The notes under the pieces are model-generated. The model did not search any database. It was not told the DNA's origin and saw only the letters and a list, made by a program, of their open reading frames with translations. 64,000 nt of DNA from Priapulus caudatus (taxonomy: Eukaryota > Priapulida > Priapulimorpha > Priapulimorphida > Priapulidae), in the NCBI RefSeq assembly GCF_000485595.1, contig NW_014577075.1, positions 570,397 to 634,396 on the forward strand, written 5' to 3'. This document shows, piece by piece, positions 47,601-55,648 of the stretch. Position 1 is the first letter of the stretch. Each line of letters begins with the position of its first letter. The translations under genes and the position numbers were made by a program.

Positions 47601-50010
47601 TCGTTCATCAAGGTCTGGCATCGGGCAACCGTAACACGACGTCGGTTAGCGACGACATGCGTGATGCGACGCTGTCATCTACCTGCGGAGGAACATGGAA
47701 CGAATATGGCGAAGAAAGCCTGCTCAAGTACGTATCTATAATCACGTAGTATTCGTGTAGAACTGTAGATGATGGAGAAGTGGAATAGCTAACGAAGGAA
47801 GAAGAAGGGGAGAGAGGAGGGGTACGAAAGAGGAGAGAGACGAGGGCGAGGAGAAGGAAAGAAGAGAGAAAGAGAGCAAGGAGAGCAGAGAAAAAAGAGA
47901 GAGAAGATAGGAGAGCTGAAAGAGAGAGAGGAGAGAGAGACAAAGAGGAAAGCGAGGAAAGAGAATGTAAGAGGGTGGGAGGGAGAGAACGAGAAAAATA
48001 GAGGAGAGAGGGGGTGTAGACAGTTTGTGGGGATGGACAGAAGAGTAAGAAAACGAAGAAGGGTTTTATAAACAGCCAAGGTAGTAGGTAGTTCAATGTT
48101 ATTCAAAATCAGAATTTGAAACTGCGAATAGAAGGCGAATATAGCAGTAACCGGTATTACCGTATAATGACCGCCGTTGGCGGAAACGAGTTGTTAATTA
48201 CCCATTGATATAATAAGTAAGTACATGTGTTTTTTCCCGATACAAAATACCAAGAAATAGGATGTCTATAGATAGAAAGCATAGCGTGCATGACATTCCC
48301 ATCTCAATATTGGTCTGCAGCTTCTTCAAGGATGAGTGGAACCCCATGATGAGCAAATATGGCCGTGGTGTGTACTACAACGAACCGGGGTTCGAACTCA
48401 CAAACTACGCTGACGATTTCTGGGGACCAAAGTACGATCGTTTACTCGAGATCAAAGAGAAACATGATCCCAATAACGTGTTCAATTGTAATCAATGCGT
48501 TGGCTGGGAGAAGGTAGCAACCGGCAGCGGGCGACAACTGTAGTCCTACTATACATGTAGCACACTCTTGCTGACGGCTCTCATAACAGCGCATTTCATC
48601 TAAAATAAAATATTCCTAGTCGACAGGTAGATTTCTGTTACTCTGTAGAAGCGGTTGGGGATAATATGTTTATAGATTAGTGTTGTGTAGTATGGTCGCG
48701 AAGGAGTGCGTGTGTTGAATCAACATTATTAGTAGTTATCAGTAGCAGCAAGTCACATACACATACAGATAAAAGTGCTCTATCAATGCAGTTGACATCA
48801 TCTTAACTGAATTTATTTCTGGACAACAGTGTACATGTTCAAATAATCGAGTAATCATAACTGTTGCGCAAAACATTGATGCTGTTATAACCTGAATATA
48901 ATTAGAGTTGCGGCAGCTTGTGAGCAATATTCGATCGTCATCGTTTATCGAAATTATGACAAGTGAGTTCCGGAACGGGCTTTAAGAGTTTACGCAGGAC
49001 TAGAAAACAGCAAATAAATGCAAATATTAATTCAAATAAATGTACGTTTTATAGTTTGCACTGTGAATCATAAGAAATTTAGCTGTCATGTGCAACAATA
49101 CAAAATAATGAATACTCAATGTTTTGTTTTTTATGCACGATAGTTTGATGTCACGTGTAACCAGGCATTCAATATTTAGTTTACTCAGTAGCGTTATTAC
49201 CACTACGTACGTTAGCGTACTCGAACTTATTATGTTTGTCTTGCTAAATCTTGTCTCGCAAATGACATTTATTGAAAGGCAAACACAATTTTATGTATGA
49301 GCAACGTTTCATTAAGGAAGTTGTTACTGTGCTTTCTAGTGCTGATTTAACTCACAGGGCGACCCCGCTTCCTAATATTATACCACAAAGACCCATGCCA
49401 GAGTTTAGACGTGCGCGAATTATTGAGAAGTCGTACGTCTGTACTCAAACTACCGAGTGTATCTATATAAGCAAAACTTCCTTAAAACATCTAATACTAT
49501 AGAGCTAAACTAAATCATAAATAACACAGCGTCCTATACTGTAGTATAATAGCTAAGTCCTAATAATGGGTTCAGTGATTCGTTGTTATATTGAAAAAAA
49601 AAATCAGGGAGTTACGCTTTTGTACTCACAACACCATGTGCACATGAGTAACTTTCTAAAAATAAAAAAAATGCAGCAGTTAATTATATAATTAAAGGGC
49701 ATTCTGTTTCCCCATACTGTAGCATGGAGGGAGAATGTCAAAATACATGACATGAGCATGCGCTGTATATCATGAATTTAATATTAACAAGTCGCGATTT
49801 GGTGTTCCAACAAGCAAACGCATGTGCAACTTCATCTCAAGATATCTAAATGTTTAGCGTACAATTAAATCATGACAAGGTGCTCGTTGTCCCATACTAT
49901 ATATATGGCATACACGTCAATGCTGCGTTAAAGCATGCGATATATATATATATATCAATAGCTAATAAATACTATTATTTATTATTACTATTATTATTTA
50001 TTAGCTCTTG

Positions 50011-50064
<54 letters not shown>

Positions 50065-50488
50065 GTGTGTATTATTCTACGAATATATAGTGAAACGAAA
50101 TACAAACTTGCAAATTGTGTAACAAGTACGCGCGCCATGTATGTCAAGCACGTCAAGAAGTTTCCAAATATATTGTGATAAAAAATCTAACCGACGATAT
50201 GGTATTTACAACATCATTATAAGTCCTATAGCCTTATATCTGGTACTCGGTAGGAACGGTCTACTTCGTGACTAACCTTTGCTGATATGTGTTCTTCATT
50301 GTACACGCTAGCCAAAACCACGGGCCCAGGTCTGGAGTCAGAACATTTGCTTTTGTAGTGAAAGAATTGTCGAACTTCTCTATGGTTTCCGCATTCGGCC
50401 AGCACGATTGGTGAGGCATGCAGTAGTCTTTACCGCTCACCATACATACCATCACGGCGATCGCCACTACAACTATCTTAGCAGCCAT
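40528..50488 (-). CDS. BBE-like FAD-linked oxidase, six-exon gene A (whole gene)
   Basis: Joining 50488-50277, 45395-45134, 44073-43867, 43641-43044, 42520-42403 and 40804-40528 gives 1674 nt with consistent phases and no internal stop: 557 residues. Domains in order: signal peptide (1 to about 19, start MAAKIVVVAIAVMVCMVSG); FAD-binding PCMH-type fold with SSGHCYVGRP (exon 2), PAGSCPTVAMGG and GGGHSPN (exon 3), and ADLFWAIRGGGGAFGVVT (exon 4); C-terminal BBE domain (YYNEPGF, FWGPKYDRLLEIK, NQCVGW). In BBE-type enzymes the His and Cys of those motifs carry bicovalently bound FAD, and the enzymes oxidise alcohols, sugars or alkaloids with O2 or another acceptor. The substrate here is unknown. 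The hydrophobic C-terminus suggests a GPI anchor on a secreted protein. Introns 1 and 5 hold antisense BBE-like exons and intron 2 a Helitron-like element. Exon membership is inferred from phase, order and shared intron sequence. Confidence 0.72.
41121..41332 (+). pseudogene. BBE-like exon 1, plus-strand copy (inside gene A intron 5)
   Basis: An intact 212-nt exon: MVAKIVVVAIAVMVCMVSGK leader, then DYCMPHQSCWPKAETIEKFD, ending TYQQ plus AG before donor GTTAGT. Nearly identical to the exon 1 copies at 50277 and 59794. It continues correctly into the plus-strand exon 2 at 41759. No plus-strand exon with the right phase follows before 45552, where exon 3 is truncated, so I treat exons 1-2 here as a 5' gene fragment. 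Transcription is possible, because the upstream TATA-rich sequence is retained. Confidence 0.6.
41541..41622 (+). repeat. (CA)n/(CT)n microsatellite in BBE-like intron 1
   Basis: CA run interrupted by a short CT run. The homologous position in gene A's intron 1 is split between 50016-50075 and 45535-45550, with 4.4 kb of other sequence in between. Confidence 0.9.
41759..42020 (+). pseudogene. BBE-like exon 2, plus-strand copy
   Basis: 262 nt, acceptor TTCTGTAG, donor GTAGTA, in frame with exon 1 (41332). It encodes KPGMVVTARTTEDVQNAV, then ASSGHCYLGRSAEDGSLL, and keeps the FAD-linking His. It differs from gene A's exon 2 at only a few residues (N/K, L/V, S/P, N/E, M/V, PK/NS). Downstream intron sequence is unrelated to gene A's intron 2, marking a duplication edge. 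Open frame intact; classed as a fragment because its 3' partner is broken. Confidence 0.6.
42403..42520 (-). CDS. Gene A exon 5
   Basis: 118 nt. Acceptor ATATCAG, donor GTATGC, phase 1 in and 2 out. It encodes GMTSVGRNETAVSDYLHDAV, then FSSTCGALMNKNYGEDRIL. It aligns with the 115-nt exon 5 copies at 47613 and 62976, which have one codon fewer. Confidence 0.8.
42944..42998. repeat. (AAAT)n/(ATTT)n palindrome in gene A intron 4
   Basis: TAAATAAATAAATAAATA meets TATTTATTTATTTATTTA, a perfect inverted tetranucleotide repeat, ending 46 bp before the donor end of gene A exon 4. Confidence 0.9.
43044..43641 (-). CDS. Gene A exon 4 (core and substrate-binding region)
   Basis: 598 nt. Acceptor TTTCGCAG, donor GTGAGC, phase 0 in and 1 out. 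It begins VRSTPDADLFWAIRGGGGAF, the end of the FAD-binding fold, continues through the substrate region (NYWSGYLLIS, FALLHNGKAD, FWEYQQYVNDPTGFP) and ends VVSCTAAHVGG. It is two codons longer than the paralogous exon 4 at 46651 and clearly diverged, so gene A is an older paralog. Confidence 0.85.
43867..44073 (-). CDS. Gene A exon 3 (FAD-binding, cysteinyl-FAD motif)
   Basis: 207 nt, phase 0 at both ends. Acceptor TTCTTTAG, donor GTATAT. It encodes VSAAGYLAPAGSCPTVAMGG, then FLIGGGHSPNTRSLGLGADN, ending in TTDRDGQ. The Cys in GSCPTV corresponds to the cysteinyl-FAD residue of bicovalent BBE-type enzymes. This is the only complete exon 3 in the window; the plus-strand copy lacks the Cys-bearing part. 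Confidence 0.82.
44104..44816 (+). mobile_element. Non-autonomous Helitron-like element in gene A intron 2
   Basis: Begins TCTTACTATAATTTGG after an A (44103). Ends with a 7-bp-stem hairpin CCCGCGCGTAGCGCGGG, then TTTCAGCTAG, followed by T (44817). TC start, CTAG end, a 3' hairpin about 10 nt before the end, and an A/T insertion site with no duplication all match Helitrons. Its 713 bp have no Rep or helicase frame. The 5' end shares TATA-ATTTGG with the element at 13771-15172. Inserted in reverse orientation to gene A, 30 bp upstream of the exon 3 acceptor. Confidence 0.75.
45134..45395 (-). CDS. Gene A exon 2 (FAD-binding, histidyl-FAD motif)
   Basis: 262 nt. The acceptor TTCTGTAG precedes GAAGCCTGGAATG, completing an Arg codon from exon 1. 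It encodes KPGMVVTARTTEDVQKAV, then ASSGHCYVGRPAEDGSL, the usual site of the histidyl-FAD link. It ends INDEX-free at ...AVIHNS before donor GTAATA, phase 0. The sequence upstream, back to a CA-type microsatellite at 45535-45550, matches the plus-strand copy's intron 1. Confidence 0.8.
45552..45692 (+). pseudogene. BBE-like exon 3, 5'-truncated, plus-strand copy
   Basis: Reads IGGGHGPNTRNIGLGSDNVI, then GVTMVLANGSIAQLKQDSTI and ITDVDGK before donor GTAGGC, phase 0. Homologous to gene A exon 3 from FLIGGGH onward. The first ~21 codons, including the GSCPTV flavin-cysteine motif, are absent. In their place is a GT run, which is the inverted intron 1 microsatellite of gene A. An AG at 45554-45555 gives the wrong phase relative to exon 2. 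A rearrangement breakpoint inside an exon is the simplest reading. Confidence 0.7.
46651..47242 (+). pseudogene. BBE-like exon 4, plus-strand copy (gene B)
   Basis: 592 nt, acceptor GCTGCAG, donor GTACGC, phases 0 and 1. It encodes ESSSDDPDLFWAIRGGGGAF, GVITEFTVKLHKANTG, DQGWSGYIILSAGIRTPAGF, VQFILLHNGKATTAE, FWEYQKNANDPTGFP and FAHITCTMVHVGG. The frame is fully open and nearly the same as gene C exon 4 (63940-63349). I class it with the gene B fragment because exon 3 is truncated and no exons 1-2 adjoin, but exons 4-6 themselves look coding-competent. Confidence 0.7.
47613..47727 (+). pseudogene. BBE-like exon 5, plus-strand copy (gene B)
   Basis: 115 nt, acceptor CATCAAG, donor GTACGT. It encodes GLASGNRNTTSVSDDMRDAT, then LSSTCGGTWNEYGEESLL. 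The phase agrees with exons 4 and 6. A purine-rich GA tract (47780-47960) fills the following intron and recurs, inverted, in gene C. Confidence 0.7.
48321..48543 (+). pseudogene. BBE-like exon 6, plus-strand copy with early stop (gene B)
   Basis: Acceptor TCTGCAG, then FFKDEWNPMMSKYGRGVYYN, EPGFELTNYADDFWGPKYDR, LLEIKEKHDPNNVFNCNQCV and GWEKVATGSGRQL, then TAG at 48541-48543. Compared with gene C, six nucleotides are inserted in frame and create this stop. The original hydrophobic tail remains readable after it for 19 codons (LLLTALITAH core), followed by the ancestral TAA at 48601. If expressed, gene B would lose its predicted membrane anchor. Confidence 0.75.
48604..48609 (+). promoter_or_regulatory. 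Candidate polyadenylation signal AATAAA
   Basis: AATAAA starts one base after the ancestral TAA stop of gene B exon 6, whose 3' UTR would then be very short. Genes A and C have AAATAGAATATTC at the same place, so the canonical hexamer is specific to this copy. Confidence 0.4.
48774..49940. other. Spacer within gene A intron 1
   Basis: AT-rich with no recognised gene. A 76-residue frame at 49272-49502 shows no known motif. Confidence 0.45.
49942..50075. repeat. Inverted AT-rich repeat and (GT)n microsatellite
   Basis: ATATATCAATAGCTAATAAA faces TTTATTAGCTCTTGATATAT around an (ATT)n centre, then about 25 GT units (50018-50070). On the minus strand this is the CA microsatellite of BBE-like intron 1, and it marks the right boundary of the sequence that separates gene A exons 1 and 2. 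Confidence 0.85.
50277..50488 (-). CDS. Gene A exon 1 (signal peptide and N-terminus)
   Basis: Starts at the ATG at 50488, giving a hydrophobic leader and then KDYCMPHQSCWP and LTPDLGPWFWLACT. The frame extends upstream in AT-rich sequence, but this Met gives a proper signal peptide and is shared by all three exon 1 copies. The exon is 212 nt (70 codons plus 2 nt), ending CAGCAAAG before donor GTTAGT, phase 2. The TATATATA-rich upstream sequence is conserved in the copy near 60005. Confidence 0.75.
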
Positions 50489-50787
50489 TCTGTCATCTGT
50501 CGTACACATACAAATATGCCTGCTTAATATAAATATATATATTTGTTTGTATATATATATACAATATATATATGTAGTTATTGGCGATAATTCTTGTATA
50601 CACACACCTACATGGATTGTTTCGAAAGTGAGAATGGCGATATCACCAGACGAGGTATATGATACTGTTCCACGGCCAAAAGGGCATGTTTACACAACAC
50701 ACCTATGACAACAAGTTGAACAGAAGTATGTCAAGATGGTCAATGTTGAAATGGGTGATCAGCAACTACCGAATGCAAGCGTATAGC

Positions 50788-51105
50788 GTAAAATCAGCCA
50801 CGGAGAATTGCCCGGAAAGCGACTGTCCAGAACGCAAACCGCCCATGGCTTTAATTTGTGCTTCCAGGCAAAATAACTTAACTACGAACCTAATATGGAT
50901 ATATTTCGTTTAGCGTCAAACACTACTTCTTATGTTCATCTAGCGCAAACCAACGGCAACAAAAAATCCATATAACTTTATTAGATACCAACATTTACGT
51001 TCGGGTACCGAGGAATCGTAAAAATAAAGAAATCCATTTCTGAGTACGTTCTCTCTTAAAAAATGCACAATTCGAATAAAACTTGATTTCCTATAGCATG
51101 TAGTA
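50788..51105. repeat. Inverted repeat, left arm
   Basis: Reverse complement of about 52985-53312. Shared landmarks: AAAATCAGCCACGG, GGAAAGCGACTGTCCAGAAC, GCGCAAACCAACGGCAACAA and AAATCCATTTCTGAGTACGT. Arms of about 320 bp differ by small indels. The 1.9-kb centre contains the exon 4 relic and the hairpin. Confidence 0.85.
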
Positions 51106-51689
51106 GACATGCCTAGAGACACGTTTGACCCCATCACCTACCGCACGTTTTACGGAGGTTTAAATAATCTGCCGTATTATAGTTAACGAAGTGAGTCATT
51201 GGGTTCAACATTTTCAGATCTATGACTGCTTCTGTGTATTTGCTTACTACATGTGTATAAAAGTGTATAATTTGACCAAAGTTATGTAAGAATATATTTC
51301 AGTTAGCATCGTACATTACTTCTTATGTCTGTATTTATCATGACGATTTCGGGGTATTGTTGTGTATGTCCGCACACTTATACACATGTCTTGGGAAAAT
51401 ACATATGTAACGTCATACAACTGACAGTGTATGTGCATGAAGCTCTACGTGACCTCGGCACGTCTATTCGTCACCTTTGCTGACGTGAAGGATAGCAGCT
51501 TCAGTTGAATACGCGTGGTAGCTTCGGATAGCTTGCGGCATCTTGAACTAAGAGAACAGGAAACAAGAGGAGAAAGGTATGAATGGAGAAGATGGTTGCT
51601 GCGTGGGGTTAAGGTTGGAGAGCGTTCTAGATTGACAAGGGAGAGGAGTGAGCATAACGCTAGGCGGCGCACGTATACGCGAGGAATAG

Positions 51690-51930
51690 CTAATATTATA
51701 ATTGGTTACTGCATACAGAACAACGATAAACGACAAACGAAACCGAGTTGCTATTTTATCGTTCATAATTCGTCTTATAAACATAGAGCTGATATTATAA
51801 TGAATTTAATGAGCAATAGTTAATATTCTAATTGATTACTGCATACAGGATAATGGCAGTGCATTGGATAAACGACTGTGTTGTCATTTTAACGTTCATA
51901 ATTCGTCTTATGAATATACAGCTTATAACA
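51690..51930 (+). repeat. ~130-bp tandem duplication, diverged
   Basis: Two units share AATTGRTTACTGCATACAG, AAACGAC and TTCATAATTCGTCTTAT. Unit 2 has a short insertion. No coding content recognised. Confidence 0.6.
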
Positions 51931-52085
51931 ATCATACTGTTGATAATGATGTGGTAGCATTATTTTTTGTCTCGTGCAAGTTACGATACCGACATTTCCT
52001 TCTCATATAACAATAATCTTTTAGCACCCGATATGTCTAAGAAACATAGATTGTTCTCGAGTTATATGTCTTTATCTCAGACGGT

Positions 52086-52225
52086 CATGTGCACAGTGCG
52101 TAGCTCAGACGCGTACCACCGTGCAGGACATGTGGGCAAAGTCTTCGCCTCTAGTCGCTCCATCGAACTCGTTTGTGAGAAACCATTTCTGTTGCAGACG
52201 ACTTCCCGCACCGACAGCATCATAT
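52086..52225 (-). pseudogene. Decayed BBE-like exon 4, 3' end
   Basis: The plus-strand text ATGTGCACAGTGCGTAGCTC, then CAGGACATGTGGGCAAAGTC, CTCTAGTCGCTCCATCG and CTGTTGCAGACGACT parallels the antisense of exon 4 at 63334-63480. A segment of about 28 nt present there (between CCATCG and the CGTTTGTGAGAAAC region) is missing, along with several substitutions. It would encode the FDFAQEM-to-MVHVGG region, so this is a fragmentary, non-coding relic. Confidence 0.7.
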
Positions 52226-52321
52226 CACCTAGTGTTAAATAAAGCGATCGTTCGACCAGCGACCATCAACACACTCACAAAATAAAAGATTAATGGAACC
52301 GGAAGCTCGGGTCAGAGTACC

Positions 52322-52715
52322 GAATTTTTTTTACGGATAGTTGCTTATATCTATGTGCTGTCTTATTTCAGTGCGCAAAAGAGCGATGTTCTTAGTAAAA
52401 CTCTTGGATTCACAACGTATGTCTTAACAAAACATAAAGATATTGGTTATATGCTACAGAATAGGCTATACTCAATAACCGCTCGTTTACATGGGCACAA
52501 TATATTATTATATACACGCAATTTAAATAATAATATATTGTGCCCATGTAAACGAGCGGTTATTGAGTATAGCCTATTCTGTAGCATATAACCAATATCT
52601 TTATGTTTTGTTAAGACATACGTTGTGAATCCAAGAGTTTTACTAAGAACATCGCTCTTTTGCGCACTGAAATGAGACAGCACATAGATATAAGCAACTA
52701 TCCGTAAATTTTTTC
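52322..52715. repeat. Long near-perfect hairpin, ~190-bp arms
   Basis: The left arm 52322-52512 and right arm 52527-52715 are reverse complements with very few mismatches (one at CTTATTTCAG against CTCATTTCAG). The loop is about 14 nt. The arms hold the mirrored frame LSYFSAQKSDVLSKTLGFTT, which appears on both strands simply because the DNA is palindromic. Either a recently formed palindrome or a snap-back read artefact. Confidence 0.93.
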
Positions 52716-52984
52716 ATTCTAGCCCTAATCAAATAATTACGAGGTTCTCTGTTTTCCCATATAATGGGTTGCACGGATTGGTACCACCGTTTCTAAAGGA
52801 TATTGGTGGGATATTACTATTTATGTACTACTATTTATGTATTTACTATTAAGGGTAAAAGGATATTCCTATTTATGTGCGCGATATACGATCTTGCTGA
52901 GGATTCACCTTGGTGAAGGTGAACTCGAAATACTTATCGCTCCGATATCTCGAAAATATTCCTAACACTTACGTCAGCAGAGAA

Positions 52985-53312
52985 ATTATGCATAGGAAAT
53001 CACATTTTATTCGAATTGTGCATTTTTTTAAGCGAGAACGTACTCAGAAATGGATTTCTTTATTTTTACGATTCCTCGGTATCCGAACGTCGGTAATGTT
53101 GTTATCTAATAAAGTTATATGAATTTTTTGTTGCCGTTGGTTTGCGCTAGATAAGAACATAAGAAGAAGTGTTTGGCGCTAAACGAAATATATCCATATC
53201 AGGTTCGTAGTTAAGTTATTTTGCCTGGAGGAACAAATTAAAGCCATGGGCGGTTTGCGTTCTGGACAGTCGCTTTCCGGGCAATTCGCCGTGGCTGATT
53301 TTACGCTATACA
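52985..53312. repeat. Inverted repeat, right arm
   Basis: Partner of 50788-51105 (see there). It ends TTTTACGCTATACA, after which the sequences diverge. Confidence 0.85.
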
Positions 53313-53369
53313 ATTGAATGGTTTGTAGAGCGTAGACGTAACAGTTGAGTAAGCGGTGTCAAGTACGGT

Positions 53370-53465
53370 TTTATTAGCTCATCTGACATAGTCAGATGCA
53401 GCTTGTAGAATCGCATGAGCGTGCGTCCGTCCGGCCGTGCGTCCGTCCGTCCGTCCATAAAATGT
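53370..53465 (-). repeat. Relative of the (GGAC)n dispersed element
   Basis: TTAGCTCATCTGACATAGTC, then GCGTGCGTCCGTCCGGCC and repeated GTCC. Read on the minus strand it has the GGAC run followed by a CTATGTCAGATGAGCTAA end, like the element at 19770-20095 but with a different stem. Confidence 0.5.
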
Positions 53466-54277
53466 ACTTTCCGCTGACATGCGAAGAGTAAGTGTCGGAT
53501 AAATTTTTGACCCTCAAGAAGAGGGTTAAACATGGATTTGTTGACTGTTAACAAAGGACTGAACTGCTTTTGCTATTGTGGATGTAAGGCTACAGTTGCA
53601 CAGTTCAATTGCAAAGGCAAATGTTTGTTGAACAAGGTTTACGCTCCTTAAATCATATTATTTTCTAAAGCAGTCTGTATAAGCACCCTGAGTATAGCAC
53701 CCTGTATTAGCACACTGTCATGAACCCTGAATGCTCGCGTGGGTAGGCGAAACAGGGGGGAAACCCATTACGCATGCATGGGGGTGAACTGGCACTATTC
53801 TAATCATAATTATTGCCTGGCAACCTGCAATGCAGATGTGTTAACTCACAGCTGAGCGAAATTCTCGCTTGCCTGAATATACTTGGATTTCAGCAACTCA
53901 ATGGAGTGAGGTTATCACGCACGAAGGGTGATGCCATCTTTGATTATTGATGACACTTGCACGCGCCATCTGCGGTAACTGCTTTTGCTATTAGAGCTCC
54001 CTCCACCTGCCCCCTCCCCCCACTCTCCCCCAACCACCACCACTACGCTCGCGCTCGACGCATATCTATGATAACATGTTAATATAGCAAAGTCATTAAA
54101 GTTACGCAGCTGTATCTTTATTACTGTACTACCGGTATAGCAAAGCCTAGCTATCATAGATTTTAAATCTGTATTAATTAGTAGTATCCTAGATATATAT
54201 ATGCTCTAAGCGCGAACGCGGTGGCGGGAGGGCGCACTTGATTCGGTTGCCAGTGAGTTTATCAGAAGAATACCCGG
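53466..54277. other. Non-coding stretch, no gene recognised
   Basis: Only short frames. A C-rich tract (CCCCCTCCCCCCACTCTCCC) lies near 54008-54030. Confidence 0.5.
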
Positions 54278-55105
54278 CTACAGTAGAGTCCCTATATACA
54301 GAGAGTTGCGCCATGACGAGTCGGAAAAAATCGGTCACGTGATCGCTGCCGGCATGTTGTTTCCAAATGGATCAACACCGCTGCCGCTTAAGTACAGCGC
54401 TGTATGGATACGCTGTACAATGGTCCATAGTAATTAATTAGACTAATCGTGCTTCAATAAACTCAAGATTAACAGAGATTATAGCTAAGACATGTGTCTA
54501 TGTGTAGCTAGATTTATAGAACTGCAAAACAAATATTACAGCTGCGAGCGAGTGGAGAGTGGAACGCATTTATCTTGTGAATTACAGTTGTCATTATTCT
54601 TCCCAAATGACTAGCTGCTGTGTTTACACTAAGAAAGTGTACAATTAAGCTATCATATGGCGCGAACGATTTGAGTTACTTTTCTAGAAATCTAGATACA
54701 TATAAACACATGTGTTATCTATGATCTCTGTGATTCTTGAGTTTATTGAAGCGCGAGTGGTTTAATTAATTAGCAAGTGTCTTACGCGCGGTATCGGCAC
54801 AGGCTAATATCGCACGGCTATTGGCGGTAAGAAAGTGTACATTAAACTATCATATGGCGCGAACGATTTGAGTTACATTTCTATAAATCTAGCTACACAT
54901 AGACACATGTCTTAGCTAATAATCTCTGTAATTTTGAGTTTATTGAAGCACGATTAGTCTAATTAATTACTACGGACCATTGTACAGCGTATCCATACAG
55001 CGCTGTACTTAAGCGGCAGCGGTGTTGGATACATTTGGAAACAACATGGCGTCAAATCCTGAGTTGGCGCAACTCTCTGTATATAGGGACTCTAGGCTAC
55101 AGTAC
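54278..55105. mobile_element. Foldback element with ~230-bp inverted ends
   Basis: The left arm 54278-54525 (GTAGAGTCCCTATATACAGA, TACAGCGCTGTATGGATACG, TTCAATAAACTCAAGATTA) is inverted at 54876-55105. A third, internal partial copy (about 54635-54780) is in direct order with the right arm, sharing CATATGGCGCGAACGATTTG and GAGTTTATTGAAGC. No transposase frame. Long imperfect inverted ends with internal direct repeats are typical of foldback-type DNA elements. Confidence 0.65.
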
Positions 55106-55164
55106 ACGTCAGTTGAGCGCTGTCGCTTTGCGGCACTTGTTATAGACGCAGATGAACAGCACAG

Positions 55165-55648
55165 TCAAAACAGTGTGCGCGTACTCATAGCGGATTCCGG
55201 CGTCTCACTCGTTGTCCCCAAAACCTCTTTTAAACCGTCCGCATCGTCGTCGCGACCTGTTTAGACTTCCACTAACTTATGGCGCGAGTCGTGGGTACAA
55301 CGACCGGTCGCGACCAACGTACGACGGTACCAGGTAGGAGCGGCGAGCACCGTGTACGATGCCCGCTTAATGATGGCCGTTTGATAAACTCCGTCGCATT
55401 CTTGTTAAAGTTAATGTGTTCGTACCATTTTGAAATGCATTCTGTGCCAAATTCCCTATGTCTCTATCTCAAAGCTAAAACACCGTACTACATTTCACCC
55501 CGCACTAAGAAAAGTCGATGAAATCGGCTTAGCCCAGTCTCCTGACTGGAAGAAAACCCTCAATAAATTTTTTCCCAAATGGCTTATGTGAGCTACCGAC
55601 AGTGTGAAAGGCCGTACTATCATCGTAACATGTCTGATTGTAACTGTA
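55165..55648 (+). repeat. Segment S, copy 1 (direct repeat of 60403-60972)
   Basis: Shared landmarks: AACAGTGTGCGCGTACTC, GGGTACAACGACCGGT, TGATGGCCGTTTGATAAACT and GAAAAGTCGATGAAATCGGC, ending GATTGTAACTGTAACCGCT. Here this end is followed by the long-TIR element. Copy 2 has AAACAACCGTAACTG at that point. Confidence 0.8.

Larger units (their letters stand above)
46591..48773 (+). repeat. Inverted segmental duplication, left arm
   Basis: Exons 4-6 of gene B with their introns and about 170 bp of 3' flank match 61838-64000 in reverse complement, including the CA-free GA-rich intron and the GATACAAAATACCAAG stretch. Homology ends near CAAGTCACATACACA at 48773. At the other end it runs past the window edge. 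Confidence 0.88.

Noticed and set aside
47608-48106. Ser/Leu/Pro-rich minus-strand frames of 105-162 residues
   Set aside because: Antisense of exon 5 plus the GA-rich intron; low-complexity translation.
52355-52683. Near-identical 78-residue frames on both strands
   Set aside because: The DNA is a palindrome, so any frame in one arm reappears on the other strand; no family recognised.
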